64,000 nucleotides of DNA, from assembly GCA_027422505.1 (NCBI GenBank), contig JAPQWV010001360.1:29528-93527 (forward strand), in the 5' to 3' direction. This DNA comes from Craterostigma plantagineum (lineage: Eukaryota > Streptophyta > Magnoliopsida > Lamiales > Linderniaceae). Positions 20,800-33,452 of this stretch are shown here, in pieces. Every line of letters begins with the position of its first letter. The stretch's first letter is position 1. The notes below the pieces were generated by a model that was given only the letters and a program-made list of their open reading frames with translations, was not told where the DNA came from and searched no databases. Position numbers and translations under genes: made by a program.

Positions 20800-22559
20800 T
20801 GACACGCTCTAATACTAGCAAGTGTACTAGGTCGTGCAAGTAGTATAAATGGACGTGAGTCCAAGTATCGATCCACGAGGACAGCTCGATTAATTTTAAG
20901 ATATTAATCCGAAATTTAAATTTAGACTGAACGATTTTTACATAGGGTGTTTTTATGCTTTTTATTTTTAATATCAAATGGATAAAACGCAAATAAGCAA
21001 ATACAGACGATTAACGATCAAAAAATCAATTGACACAACGTGATCAAGGCGCATGGTCGGCACGAATTATTCCTACATCTTTACGCAATCAACATAAATA
21101 ACAAAACGAGTCTCAGTCAAAGTAGAATTTCCTAAAATAATCACTACTCGTCTGTCCCGCAATAATGATCCTATGCGCTAGAAAACCAATCCCTATATGT
21201 CTATAAGATTGTAGTTTCTGCGCACGCATTTAACATTTATGAAATTCCCCGAGTTTAGACGCTTTCGGTGCCTAAGACTTCGGAAACCACACATACGAAA
21301 CCGAATTCCATTTCTGGTCGGTTTTACGTCGTGGTGCTTTATATTTATCGTTCTAACCGGTCTAATCACTTTGTCCATCTCATAAACCAATCAAATATCG
21401 TGCATATGTTGATCAGACACACGCAAGCATAAACACAAACATAAAACACATAACTCGACTCATACGATTAAATACGATGCGAATAACATTAAGACGAACT
21501 CATAATCCGGCCGCATGGCCTAAATCACGTAATATTTTACGCTAGCATATTAATACACGTAAACAACGACGAATCAAAGGGAAGCATCATTGTTAACGTC
21601 TTAAATAAAAATACAAATTCGTCCCTTACGATAACCAAGTCGTTAGGCGTCGCCCCAGTGTCTCCCGTCGTGTGAGCTAGCTACGCCTTCTCTTCGAACT
21701 CTCGTCGTCGCGAAAGTAGTCTACGGTGGCCTCGTGCTCTCTGCTCCGTTCTAAAACGTGGGTTCGATGATATGAGTGGATGAGAGCTGCTTAGTGAAGT
21801 TTGGACTGGTGATGTGCGTGAGTGGAGTGCTAACAAAAGTGCTGGTTGAGCTGTGTGTCTTTTGTATGAGCTGCCTGCTTGTGATATTAATGGCCTCAGC
21901 TCCCAACGTTACATGTGCACGGCCTCTCCCGTTTCATGTACGTGAAGCACAGCTTTTATAGGTGATAATATGCAAAGTTGGTCAATCATATGCGCAACCT
22001 TTGTGATTGTATTTTTGTGTATTTTCCATCCTTCATCCTCGTGCTCTCTTCCATGAATATTTATATAGTAATATCCTTGGCTTTATCTGGGGCATGTATC
22101 TCGTAAGAATCCTCAGCCTTATCGACTTTGGATTTTCATGATATTTAGAATAGAAAATCTGTCCCAAATAGCCGTCTTAGCAGTCTTTTGTTGCAATAAT
22201 TCTCCCTGGGTGGCTTGGTACTTTTCACTATAGCATTGTTTGTCTATAAGCTGCCTTGAGCCATGTGCTTGATTTAGCCATCTCGTTAGTTTCTCTCCTT
22301 TGTCTTATGAATGATTGATGATACCAATACTCAAAGCTTCCCACGTGATTGATATGTCAACTATGCTGGCTTCAAATAATCTCATTAGTCTACAAACTCG
22401 TGAGAGCCCCAAGTATTCCCGTATTTCCTATCTTTTGTTCTCATATATGCCAAATAAGTAATGAGAAGTAATTATAGGATATATGAAGATAATTCGATAA
22501 ATCATAACTAATAACACGCTTTTACGGGGATTAAAATTACTTGAAGTCCTAACTTATCA
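20800..22559 (-). repeat. 3' LTR of the Athila-like element (1760 bp)
   Basis: On the minus strand it starts TGATAAGTTAGGA and ends GCGTGTCA. It differs only by scattered changes from the copy at 33453-35217. Confidence 0.93.
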
Positions 22560-22575
22560 ACAACCCCCAAACTAG
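22560..22575 (-). other. Polypurine tract of the Athila-like element
   Basis: On the minus strand CTAGTTTGGGGGTTGT directly precedes the 3' LTR. Confidence 0.85.
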
Positions 22576-23173
22576 CTTCGATCGTCCTCGACCATAAAAG
22601 CGGAATAAACTAAAGCAAGTTAGGATTTTACGTCGTCACTAACGAATTCTCATGTTATTTATTCTCAGAAACGCAAAAGCACAATCGGTCGAAATCGTCA
22701 TCAACTAATGAATGATCCAGCTAAACACGAGACATGAGATGATAGTTCGCAATCATATCATGGCACAATAATATTTCCAGATCCTAACACGTACAAGTGA
22801 CAACTCTCACATGGATCGCGCAATTCGCTCGAAGTGTTTGATGGGATCTGTATAAAATCGCTCAACTCACAACATAGAATGATATTACTCTATGCTTGCA
22901 AAAATATCACGTCGTCATAATGCACTAGTGAATCTCATGCACGAATCAAAAGGTCTTTATAAGTGGTTGTAATGGGGCTCAGGGTAATAAGGGTGTGATA
23001 TATGGGATGAGTGAGCTAATATGGTCAAACATATTAGTTACTAAATCGCTTTCCCCGTCTATACTCGATAGCACAAAATACGACTCAAACAATCGAGACT
23101 CATAATACTACAAAATTAAACTCAAAAATATTACTAAGAACTCAAGAAAGTAATTCTGAAAATCTATTGTAAC

Positions 23174-23216
<43 letters not shown>

Positions 23217-24480
23217 GCAAATAAATTTTTTTGTTTCTAATATATTTTTTTTTTTTTTCTTCTTTTTTTCTCTTTTTTTTCAAATAAGTAAAATAAAATA
23301 CCGCAACCAGATAAAACAAGCCGTAATATTCTTTCCTCTAAACTAATAGACTCAATACTCTGAAGCGACTAGTAAGCTAACATGCTGACAGTGGGTTCGA
23401 GGATGAAGGATGAAAATAACGGGATAAAGTGGCTAAATATCGTAGCTCCAAATCAAAGAGTAAGGCTAATAAGGCTCAAATGGGCTCACTAATTGATAGA
23501 TATGTCGGGTATGGAGATATTTAGGCCAGTGGCTCATCCTAATCGCCTTTATCATTTTCGTACACAAAAATCCACAAAGTGATATTGACATGCATAACAA
23601 AGCAAGTTCGAAAATATTCAGACCATGTGTGACACTCATGAAAAATGCATCGAGCAAGTATTGTGTTGCTCTAATTTTTTCGGCTCAATACTCACAATAT
23701 TTTCTGGGTTTGTGTCGCATGATACGCACTATTTTTCTGAAGCAATTAATTGTGATAAGATAATCATGCTAATATCAAAACACATAACATGCAAGACTTT
23801 CACACACAATTCGTTGAATCTAATCTCGACCTAGTAAAATTTTAAAAAAAAAATCATCATTGACAGGAGATTTCACCAGTGACGTTCAAATCAAACATTG
23901 ATCAGTTAAACCAACTAATAAATCGAAGAGATCAAATCATATAAAATCTAGCATGTGTCACCCCACCCCCAAACTAATTATCACATTGTCCCCAATGTGT
24001 AAAAATTTAAAGCAAAGAGGGAGTTTAAGTGACACTGCCCTGAATAATGCGTTGATCGATGCGAAGCGAGTCGTGAGAATACTTCGATTCCTTCATATAT
24101 TGAGCTAGCTCTGCGAACAAACCACCCCCAAACTGACTATGAGCTTGCAAGGAAACATAACTACACGGCACCGTGATACGAATTTTTTTTTTAAAAAAAA
24201 AAAAACAGAACACACTTAATAAGATGCGATATGATAAATATAAGACTCGAATACGAAAAATAGTTACGCATAGATAATACTTGGGCTGCCTTCCAAGAAG
24301 CGCTGCTTTTATAGTCGTTAGCTCGACTCTTGTACCGATCAAGGTAGATTGGTATTTGAACTTGCTTCGGTGTGCTGGAGGTCCTTCAGCTTACTGGTAT
24401 TTTCTCCAGACAAGTTATCCCTGAAAGACATAGAACAACTCAAAGCAGTCGTATTAGTATTACGGGGTTCTTCAAGAATT
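22576..24480 (-). other. Athila-like 3' region between integrase and LTR
   Basis: In Athila elements this interval can hold an env-like gene. Here no long frame survives. It holds a CT microsatellite (about 23177-23213), a T-rich stretch (23225-23285) and a G-rich motif on the minus strand near 23960-23980. The 63-codon minus frame at 23466-23657 has a hydrophobic stretch but no recognisable family. Confidence 0.5.
23177..23213. repeat. CT microsatellite
   Basis: About 18 uninterrupted CT units within the Athila-like 3' region. Confidence 0.95.
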
Positions 24481-24487
24481 ACTGAAG

Positions 24488-25524
24488 TTACTTCTCCAAG
24501 ATTCCCGTCATCGTATACTTCAGGCGCTGTCCATTAACCTTATAAGAGTCCTTCCCGTTTAGTAGGATCAGTACGGCTCCAGACGGGAATACTTGCTCCA
24601 CTAGGTATGGCCCTGTCCATTTACTCTTTAGTTTTCCGGGAAATAGGCGCAGCCGCGAGTTGAATAGTAGTACACGATCCCCGACTTTGAACTCTCTCTG
24701 TGCAATTCTCTTATCATGGTATTTCTTCGTCCGCTCCTTATACAGTTTTGCATTCTCGTATGCGTTTTGGCGAAATTCTTCCATCTCATTCAGTTGGAGT
24801 GACCGGTTTTTACCTGCCTCGACATAATCAAAGTTAAGTTTCTTAACAGCCCAATATGCACGATGTTCTAACTCAACAGGTAAATGACACTTTTTTCCAT
24901 AAACTAATTTAAAAGGTGAAGTTCCTATCGATGTTTTAAATGCAGTGCGATAGGCCCATAATGCATCATCTAGCTTCAAAGACCAATCTTCCCTAGAGGC
25001 ATTCACTGTCTTTTCTAAAATTTGTTTAAGCTCCTATTAGAAACTTCTACTTGTCCACTGGTTTGAGGATGGTACGGGGTTGACACTTTATGTTAGACAC
25101 CATACTTGACAATAAATTAGCAAACAACTTATTGCAAAAATGAGTACCCCCATCACTAATTATTGCACATGGTGTACCAAAGCGAGTAAAGATATTTTTC
25201 TTAAGAAAGCGAATAACTACACGTGCGTCATTGGTCCTACATGCTTCAGCCTCAACCCACTTAGACACATAATCTACTGCAACGAGAATATACTTATTAG
25301 AGCATGAAGTAGGAAATGGTCCCATAAAGTCAATACCTCAAGCATCAAACAGCTCACTTCTAGCATAATATTCAAAGGCATCTCATTTTTTCTAGAAATA
25401 CCACCAGTTCGCTGACAACGATCACACGAATCACATAAGCATGAGCATCCTTAAATAAGTAGGCCAGAATAAACCTGATTGAAGCACCTTAATGCTGTCT
25501 TTGTAGGCCCATGATGTCCACCCG
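24488..25524 (-). pseudogene. Athila-like integrase
   Basis: Minus strand. The HHCC domain lies at about 25400-25529, where the solo LTR cut it just inside its N-terminal histidine region. The catalytic core (25047-25325) has [20 protein letters not shown] and [20 protein letters not shown]. The C-terminal part (24488-25006) has [20 protein letters not shown] and [20 protein letters not shown], with a chromodomain-free end ([14 protein letters not shown]). Frame breaks lie near 25020-25047 and near 25330. It would insert element cDNA into the genome. Confidence 0.92.
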
Positions 25525-25529
25525 TCAAA

Positions 25530-28500
25530 TGTGACGACCCGCCATCTACTACTATTTTCTTACGCTAACTTACGTGACTAAATAAAATATAAAATATATA
25601 ACATAGGAAACATCGATAGAATTTTTCGATTTTACAAAGCACACCACACTCAACTATTTTACAATACAAACATTGTTCAGATTTACATACAATACAAACA
25701 TATTATATAAATACACACATAATTAAACATAACGCCCGCCGCACAGGTCTCATCCATGTACACATCACCCTCAAAAGTCACCGGAAGTTCCAGAAGGACC
25801 AGCCTCGTCATCTAAACATTTACGTACCGGATTTGCTACGTCTACAACACATAAAAACATGGATGAGCTATAAAGCTCAGTAAGTGGAAATATGCATGTA
25901 TGCACGTGCCAAATAGCAAAGGCATCCGCGCCAGTGCTTTCTAATACTATCCTCACATCATACTCATTCGTTTCTCATTTTCATCACGGCCATAGCTACT
26001 ACTAACCGCACCATCATATCATGAGCTCAAGTCCTCTTCGGATAAATACGATAGTGGCCCACACTGGCTAGGATAAAATTAGGGTTTATCTCCAATCTTA
26101 TCATTCACCAGGTCGCCCCTCTATCAAATTACTTTCCTGGCACTATAGTTATACTACGTGCCTTCCCAATACCTAAATAATTTAGGCAAATATACTCGAC
26201 GGTTTACCCCCGTCATGGTGCCTTTGTAGAAGTAGCTATATTCTCATCTATCTCCATTACATATAATTCGCTTTCCACTCGAGTAATATAATGCACGCTC
26301 ATTCCTCAAAATACTCAATATGATTCGTGCGTGCACATGATCATGATGCATAAATAATGCAACAATAAATATTCCAAACAATCGCATATAACAGATAATT
26401 CACATACCACGTATTCATCGAAGCAATTAGTCATGTAGTAAGACACATATCAAGTCATGTAGTAATACACATATCAATTATGTGGCTTATCGTACGGTTA
26501 AATCGCTAACCTTCAAACCCTAATTATAGAAACATATAAAATTAGAGTTCGTTAATTTAATTATAATTTCATGAAATTAGCTTAATTTGAAAACCCTAGT
26601 TTTGACTTTATAAATTTCGAAACCTAAAATTTATAACTTAACCTAAATTAGAAAATACAATTTCAGAGATAGATCTCGACATGTTAATAAATCTCGAACA
26701 GCACTTAAGGATTTCAAGATATTAATATCTCGACATTATACATAAATCTCGATATTATTAATAAAATAAATGTCGATATGTATGTACAAAGGTTCGACAT
26801 CTTGTTTCAAATTCATCCACATATCTCGAGATTCTATGTCAAAAATTCTTATAAATATCGAAACCATTTCACAAACATATCGGCATCTTCTTATTCGACA
26901 TTATCATTTAAAATTCGTATAACTCAAACCACACAAGCATTTCGAAATCCTCACATCATAAAACCACCTCGAGATTTCATGTCAGAAATCATTGTAAATG
27001 TCGAAATCATTTGACATCAACATCTCACAATCCTATTTCATTCGACATCTTTAACTACACAAGATACATAATACTCATGTCGACATCTTATTCATTCGAG
27101 ATATATCATAACTCGGATTTCACTTCTCAAAAATGTCGACATCTTACTCACGGTTCCACTTCAAATAAAAGTTCGACATCTTTATTTAAAACTTCGACAT
27201 CATGCATTCGAAATCCCACATAAAAATCTCGAGATCATCTTACTCAAACACTCGACATTCTTCTCAAATATTCATTTAATATTCATAAAAGTCGAATCAC
27301 AACAATATCGAGATTATCATTCGAGATTATCATTTCACTTCAGACTTCGACATTTATATATAAATCTCGACACTCTCATAAAAATTTTGAAACCTCTTTG
27401 ATAATTCTTCGACATTTTACCCAACATTCCATGATAATCTCGACATTTTATATCATCATCATCTCGACATTTATATATATATATATATATATATAGATCT
27501 CGATATTCATTTTGGATAGATTTCGACATTTCCCTAATAACACTCGACATTTCATAATATCTCAATATCTTATGTCGACATTCTCATTAACTTCGAAACA
27601 ACCAAACACTTCACCTAACCCATATCGAGATTTCATTTTAAAATTCAATTCAACATCTTCATAAATCTCGACTTAAAAATTCAATTACTAAGATTTCGAC
27701 ATATTATTTCCAACTCCACCAAACTTATTTCGAGATTCCTTTCCAACTTCATTTCGACATTCTTAAGTAACCCTATTCCCATTTCGAAACTAAACAAACC
27801 CTAATATTTCGAAATCATAAACACTATTTCTTCCTAAACTCTCAAAATCTTTCGATCAAAACTTATCTATCAAGAACACCTTAAATATCATATTCACTTA
27901 AATGGTGTTCATTCTTTTCAAAACTCAAAACCCTAAAGAACATAAGTTTACGTGATTTTCAAGCTTAATAACTCTTAGATAAACCAAAACCTAACTAGAA
28001 ATACAAAAATTTAAGCAAGAAACCTTACCAAATCCAAGTTGCGTTATGGTTACAAGTTGTGTTCTTCACCTCCTTCCTAAACGTTTTCTTGTCTCCTAAT
28101 AACTCTTTTTTTTTCTTTCTATGTTAATTTATCAACTTGAATTCAATAATAAGTAAATGCCAAAGAACTTTAACCTAATCTCATCTTTAATCACGCAAGA
28201 AGTTCTATTATATTCTACAGTGATTTCCCTTTCTTTCTATGTTGTTATCTTAAAGATTCCAATTATTATTATTACTTAAATCTTTTAAGTTGTTTTCTGC
28301 TTTCCCTTTTAGTTTGGAATGTTGGACTCATCCCATTGTTAATCTTGTAGTAAGTTCAATGATGAAGACGTTTACCAATCTTTAAACCTTATATTAGTCA
28401 TTATTTAATATTACATATGTTAGTAATAATTTCGAAATCCCTATTAGAAGATATCGAAACATATGCTTTGAAAAAAATTCGATGGATAGTTCGAAATTTT

Positions 28501-28841
28501 CCTTGTTTCCAGCTTCATCCAAATTTCGAACTTCTTCTATAAAATTCCAAATCATCATCTAGATTTCGAAATTCTCCTGAACCACTAATTTCGAACTTCT
28601 CCTTATTCGTTTGTTTCGAAATTTATCCAAAAGAAACCCTAAATTTCTAAATTATCATATTTCGAAATTATCTTACCCACACACCTAATTTCAAAATTCC
28701 TCAAACTCAATATCTAATTTCCAAATAATATTAAGTATCATGTAGGCACGAAATTAAATAAATACTAAACATTAAATCATATAGCCACATAATATGCATG
28801 CAAATTTATGGCCAACTTACGCACGGGACCCGGGTATTACA
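25530..28841. mobile_element. Solo LTR (3.3 kb) inside the Athila-like integrase
   Basis: It starts TGTGACGACCCG and ends CGGGTATTACA, with a perfect 5-bp TSD TCAAA at 25525-25529 and 28842-28846. The single copy has no primer site, PPT or coding frame, which fits a solo LTR left by recombination between two LTRs. The CGGGT/ACCCG-containing termini and the length resemble Tekay/Del-type gypsy LTRs (inference). The interior (26640-28720) is packed with TCGA-centred words such as CTCGACAT and TTTCGAAATT. A TA microsatellite lies at 27472-27495. Confidence 0.85.
26640..28720. repeat. TCGA-word-rich stretch of the solo LTR
   Basis: Dozens of TCGA-centred words (CTCGACAT, CTCGAGAT, TTCGAAAT, ATCGAAA), often 15-35 bp apart, in an otherwise AT-rich sequence with little other CG. 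The left part is dominated by TCGACAT, the right part (28430-28720) by TTTCGAAATT. Confidence 0.7.
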
Positions 28842-28992
28842 TCAAACCAGAATGACAATGAGATAGAACAGAATTTACCTCTTCGCGCGGGAATACATCG
28901 CCGAATTACTGATCGGAGCAGATTTTGTACAAGAATGGATCGTCCCACAGATAATGCTTTGCATCAGAAAGAAATTTCTTCTCTGATGAAAG

Positions 28993-30154
28993 TCAACCCT
29001 GTTGGAATATCACCTGTAGCAGCATAATTGCAAAATCCGCATACCGAGGTAAAGACGTATCGAGTAATGCATATAATTGCTCATCAGGAAATCGCTCGTC
29101 AATAGGTAATTCTTTATCCTGCTCATGTGAATTTTCTAGCCTAGATAAATGATCAACTATCACATTTTCGACACCTTTCTTATCACGTATCTCTAGGTCG
29201 GATTCTTGAAGCAATAAAATCCAACGAATCAACCTAGGCTTTGCATCTTTCTTAGCGAATAAGTATCTAAGTGCAGCATGATCAGTGTATACTATTACCT
29301 TATTCATCACAAGATACGAATGAAATTTATCTACCGTAAATACCACAGCTAGTAGCTCTTTTCGGTGGTAGCATAATTTCTATGTGCATCGTCCAAAGTC
29401 TTGCTAGCATAGTAAATGGCCTGAAATATTTTATCCTTGCGTTGTCCAAGAACAGCACCTACCGCACCATCACTAGCGTCGCACATCAATATAAACGGCA
29501 AAGTCCAATCCGGCGCAACCATCACTGGCGCTGTGGTGAGTTTCTCCTTTAAAGTGCGAAAAGCTTGTAGACAGTCATCTGTAAAGTCAAAAACAACATC
29601 TTTAACGAGTAAGTTAGATAATGGCTTTGCAATTTTCGAAAAATCTTTTATGAAGCGTCGGTAGAATCCTTCGTGTCCCAAGAAGCTCCTAACCGCCTTC
29701 ACCGACGTGGGTGGTGGCAGCTGCTCAATTATGTCGATCTTTGCTCGATCTACCTCAATGCCCTTGTGTGATACCTTGTGGCCAATAACTATGCCTTCTT
29801 GTACCATAAAATGGCACTTCTTCCAATTTAAACAAGGTTAGTCTCTTCGCAACGTTTAAGAACAAAATCTAAATTATCGAGGCATGTATCGAACGTAGAT
29901 CCAAACACAGAAAAATCATCCATAAAGATCTCCATAAATTTCTCAACTACGTCATGGAAAATAGCAAGCATGCACCTTTGAAATGTAGCTGCGGCATTAC
30001 ATAATCCAAATGGCATACGTCTATACGCAAAAGTACCGTAAGGACAAGTAAAAGTAGTTTTTTCTTGATCCTCAGGTGCTATAGAAATCTGATTATACCC
30101 TGAATAGCCATCTAGAAAACAATAAAATTCATGTCCAGCTAATCGCTCTAACAT
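28993..30154 (-). pseudogene. Athila-like reverse transcriptase and RNase H
   Basis: Minus strand, three frames. 29828-30154 carries DGYSGYNQISIAPEDQEKTT, RMPFGLCNAAATFQR and the catalytic IFMDDFSVFG (FMDD form of YXDD). 29349-29807 carries the RT connection and RNase H start (GFYRRFIKDFSKIAKPLSNL, then FILMCDASDGAVGAVLGQ). 28993-29346 carries [20 protein letters not shown] and ends [10 protein letters not shown]. Weaker RT coding upstream of 30154 (about 30160-30470) contains stops. Catalytic residues visible in the readable segments are present. Confidence 0.92.
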
Positions 30155-30542
30155 TTGATCGATAAAAGGAAGTGGAAAGTGATCTTTAAGTGTGGCATCA
30201 TTTAATTTCTATAGTCTATGCATACACGCCATCCTGTAACTGTCCTAGTAGGAATTAATTCATTGAATTATTTTTAATCACAGTTATACCACCCTTTTTT
30301 GGCACAACCTGTGTCGGACTAACCCATGCACTATCGGAGATAGGATAAATAATACCTGCGTCCAAAAGCTTGATTACCTCCTTCTTCACGACTTCTGCAT
30401 AGTTGGGTTCAAACGCCTTTGTGGTTGTACGATAGCTTGTATGAATCCTCCATCAAAATCTTGTGCATGCAGATGGTCGGACTTACTCCTTTTATGTCAG
30501 CAACCTTCCATGCGAATGCTCGCTTGTGTTCCCTTAGTACTC

Positions 30543-32285
30543 TCATAGCTTTTCTTCCATGAGATCTGTCAATGAGGAAGAAATAATTACAGGTGAAGTG
30601 TCAGAGACGCCAAGATAAACATACTTAAGATGACTAGGTAATGGCTTTAATTCAAAAGTCGGGGTCATCGATTGATGGTTGTGGTTGTGGTCCCAACGTT
30701 CGATCGAGTTGCTCAAATTTTGATCTAAATGCTTTAGGCGAGGTGCATTCGCCTCTAGACTCGCCACGACATATTCCAACTCGGCTTTATCGATATCCGC
30801 TCCAACTAAGCATGCTTCAAACTCATCTTTATTCCTGAAAGCCTTAAAATACTCAAAAGCGCATGAGTCACTACTATCAATAAACGAGCATGAATCATCA
30901 TCACTAGGGTGTTTCATTGATTTATAAACATCAAATACTACTTTTTCATCCCTTATTTGTGAGATGAGTTTACCATTACCGACGTCAATGAGTGCTCTTG
31001 CCGTATTTAGAAATGGTCTTCCAAGTATCAGTGGCATATCGGTATCTTCCTCCATGTCTAATACCACAAAATCCACTGGGAAGTAGTGTTCTCCAACCTT
31101 TACTAGTACATCCTCGACAATTCCCCGTGTGTATGTGATCGACCTATCCGCTAGTTGGAGTATCGTAGATGTGGGCTTTGGCTCACCGACTCCTAATTTC
31201 TTAAGAAGCGAAAAAGGCAACAGGTTAATGCTTGCACCTAAATCGCATAATACATTAGTAAATGAAAGCGAGCCTATAGAACAAGGGATTGAGAAACTCC
31301 CTCTATCTTTAATTTTTGGTGGTAACTTCCTTTGTAGCACGGCTGAACATTCTTCGTTGAGTGCTATCGTACCATGTTCCTCCAACTTATTCCGATTCGA
31401 CAATACCTCCTTCAAGAATTTTGCATACTTTGGTATCTGCAAAAGCGCTTCAACAAAAGGGATATTAATTTCAAGCTTCTTAAAAATATTAATAAAGCGT
31501 TCAAATTGCTTATCAGGTTTTCCTCTTCGTAGTGCAGCTGGAAACGGAGGTCGAATCTTTATCGGTGGTAGTGGCTCGGCCTTCTCTTCGGGCGGTGGAG
31601 AGTTCAACGTCTTCGTGATCGTGGAAGTACTCTGGCCGGCATCTTCTGTTTCGATCTCTTCCACTGCCTTCTGGGTTTCTGAAGCCGGCTCGAGCGTCTT
31701 TCCATTTCGTAGTTGAATGGCCTTCGCGTACTCTCTAGGATTTTTCTCGGTGTCGCTCGGGAGTGCGCCTTGTTTGCGTTCGGATACCGTGCTCGCAAGC
31801 TGCCCCACAGTTGTTGCTAGGTTGTGTATCGTGGCCTGTAGATCTTGAAAATTGGTGTTGACCTTCGTCTCTAGAATTTGGAAACGCTCCTCTGCCTTGC
31901 GATTCTCATTGCCTTGTATCGCTACCAATTTGTCGAGCGCTTCCTCCCAACTTGCTTTTGGTTGTTGTGGTTGTGTGCTTTGTTGTCCTTGATGCTTCTG
32001 AAAAGGTGGTCGCTCTTGCTGGCTTGGGAATCCCGGAGGCTTCTCGTAGTGTGAATTGCCATACGATAGGTTCGGATGATTTCTCCAACTCGGATCGTAT
32101 GTGTTTGAGTACACATTCTTTGATTTGTTGTGGACAAAGTTGGCCGACTCCGGGTCCTTGGCTTCCATCGCATCTAGCCTCCGGTGAATAGCCTCAAATT
32201 GTGCTTCCATTGAACTATTAATCTCATGCACGCCACTGTCCGTCGGTCTAGATCTTGTACCGTGTATCTCGCCGGTAGGCTGCAA
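30543..32285 (-). CDS. Athila-like Gag C-terminus and protease
   Basis: A 580-codon open frame on the minus strand. The first third is Gln/Pro-rich Gag C-terminus (SYGNSHYEKPPGFPSQQERP). It is followed by the Athila/Tat-type linker (KNPREYAKAIQLRNGKTLEP). The aspartic protease has its catalytic motif at VLCDLGASINLLPFSLLKKL, with D in the position of DTG/DSG, and MPLILGRPFLNTARALIDVG, the conserved protease flap/C-terminal region. It joins Gag in another frame upstream and RT downstream. Confidence 0.92.
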   Translation of the reverse strand: MQPTGEIHGTRSRPTDSGVHEINSSMEAQFEAIHRRLDAMEAKDPESANFVHNKSKNVYSNTYDPSWRNHPNLSYGNSHYEKPPGFPSQQERPPFQKHQGQQSTQPQQPKASWEEALDKLVAIQGNENRKAEERFQILETKVNTNFQDLQATIHNLATTVGQLASTVSERKQGALPSDTEKNPREYAKAIQLRNGKTLEPASETQKAVEEIETEDAGQSTSTITKTLNSPPPEEKAEPLPPIKIRPPFPAALRRGKPDKQFERFINIFKKLEINIPFVEALLQIPKYAKFLKEVLSNRNKLEEHGTIALNEECSAVLQRKLPPKIKDRGSFSIPCSIGSLSFTNVLCDLGASINLLPFSLLKKLGVGEPKPTSTILQLADRSITYTRGIVEDVLVKVGEHYFPVDFVVLDMEEDTDMPLILGRPFLNTARALIDVGNGKLISQIRDEKVVFDVYKSMKHPSDDDSCSFIDSSDSCAFEYFKAFRNKDEFEACLVGADIDKAELEYVVASLEANAPRLKHLDQNLSNSIERWDHNHNHQSMTPTFELKPLPSHLKYVYLGVSDTSPVIISSSLTDLMEEKL

Positions 32286-32362
32286 CCCTCTCTATGGTTG
32301 CGAGGGCGTCAGTATCTCCTAACTCCATGAAACTTCGCCCACACCCTCCATCAACAATTCGC

Positions 32363-33052
32363 TTATTTTGTGTGCTTAATCCTAGAAAGAACGACTGCAT
32401 TTGTACGATCAATGGGATGTTGTGATTTGGGCATTGTCGGGGGGAGATTCTTGTATCTGTTCCATGCGTCGCTTAGTGTTTCTCCTCCTTGTTGTTTGAA
32501 GTTTACAAGTTCAGCCCTAATTTCGCTCGTTCTTGATAATGGGTAGTATTTGCCCAGGAAACATTCTACCAGTTCATCCCAACTATGTATGGATGCATGC
32601 GGCAGTGACGAAAACCATTCGGACGGTTCCCTGCTAAAGAAAACGGAAAGAATGTCAGTTTTATCACTTCTCGAGAAACACCTATATTTAATAGTCTTGC
32701 AAATTTGTGAGAATTTGGTAATATGGGCATTTGCTGTCAGGCCGCTGAATGTTGAACCGGTCACCATCTGTATAGTAACTGGTTTGATCTCAAATTGGTT
32801 ATTTGGCCCCGGAGGAATGGCAATCGGGTCATTGTCATCGAAGTGCCCCGGAAGTGCTTGGCTTAGCACAGTGGGTCGTAAAGCAACCATCTCGTGATTG
32901 TGTTGTTCCTCGCGATTCTCTTCTCGTTCTTGATCCTCCATCATTTGTCTACGGTTTCGGTTGTTGCGTCGGCACGTAGCTTCGATTTCAGCGTCGAACA
33001 GTAATTGTCCCTTATTTGAGCTTCGTGTCATGCTCCGAATAATATTTATCAA
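32363..33052 (-). pseudogene. Athila-like Gag
   Basis: The likely start is the ATG at 33031 (MTRSSNKGQLLFD), the second in the frame. The Retrotrans_gag domain is visible: ANAHITKFSQICKTIKYRCF, a FFSREPSEWFSSLPHASIHS stretch (usual form ends in AWLNSLPPGSI) and WDELVECFLGKYYPLSRTSE. The frame is lost near 32370, and coding resumes in the 30543-32285 frame. Gag forms the element particle. Confidence 0.9.
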
Positions 33053-33430
33053 TAATAATAGTAATAATAAATATAATTAAATATATATATATATAAATGA
33101 TGATTATAATAATATTAATGCTAATTATAATATACTAAAATAATAATATTTATATGAAAAATAATAATAATTCTACTAAAAAAATATAATAATGATAATA
33201 AAAAAAATAATTATTATTTTTTTAGATTATATAACTGGTAACGACGTACGGAAAAAATAATAATAGTACTAAAATAAAAAAAATAAAATGATGATGATGC
33301 AATGAAATAATATTAATAATAACGCTTCCACTAGACGAAATATATATTATAATAATACTAATAAAAATTTAGAAAAATAAAATATCTAAATTAAACTCAG
33401 AATTAAACTTAAAATTAATGATACCGCTGT
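33053..33430 (-). repeat. AT-rich leader of the Athila-like element
   Basis: AAT- and TAA-rich low-complexity DNA between the primer site and gag, with no coding frame. Confidence 0.8.
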
Positions 33431-33447
33431 CCGCGGCAACGGCGCCA
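33431..33447 (-). other. Primer-binding site, tRNA-Asp type
   Basis: TGGCGCCGTTGCCGCGG on the minus strand, five bases after the 5' LTR; one mismatch to the plant tRNA-Asp 3' end. Confidence 0.85.
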
Positions 33448-33452
33448 AAACT

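Noticed and set aside
23466..23657. Env-like gene of the Athila-like element
   Set aside because: Only 63 codons with one hydrophobic stretch; no continuous frame or conserved motif in the whole 22.6-24.5 kb interval.
26778..27223. Two plus-strand ORFs
   Set aside because: They lie within the non-coding solo LTR and are products of its repeated TCGA words.
31129..31716. 195-codon plus-strand ORF
   Set aside because: Antisense shadow of the Athila-like protease frame, with no features of its own.
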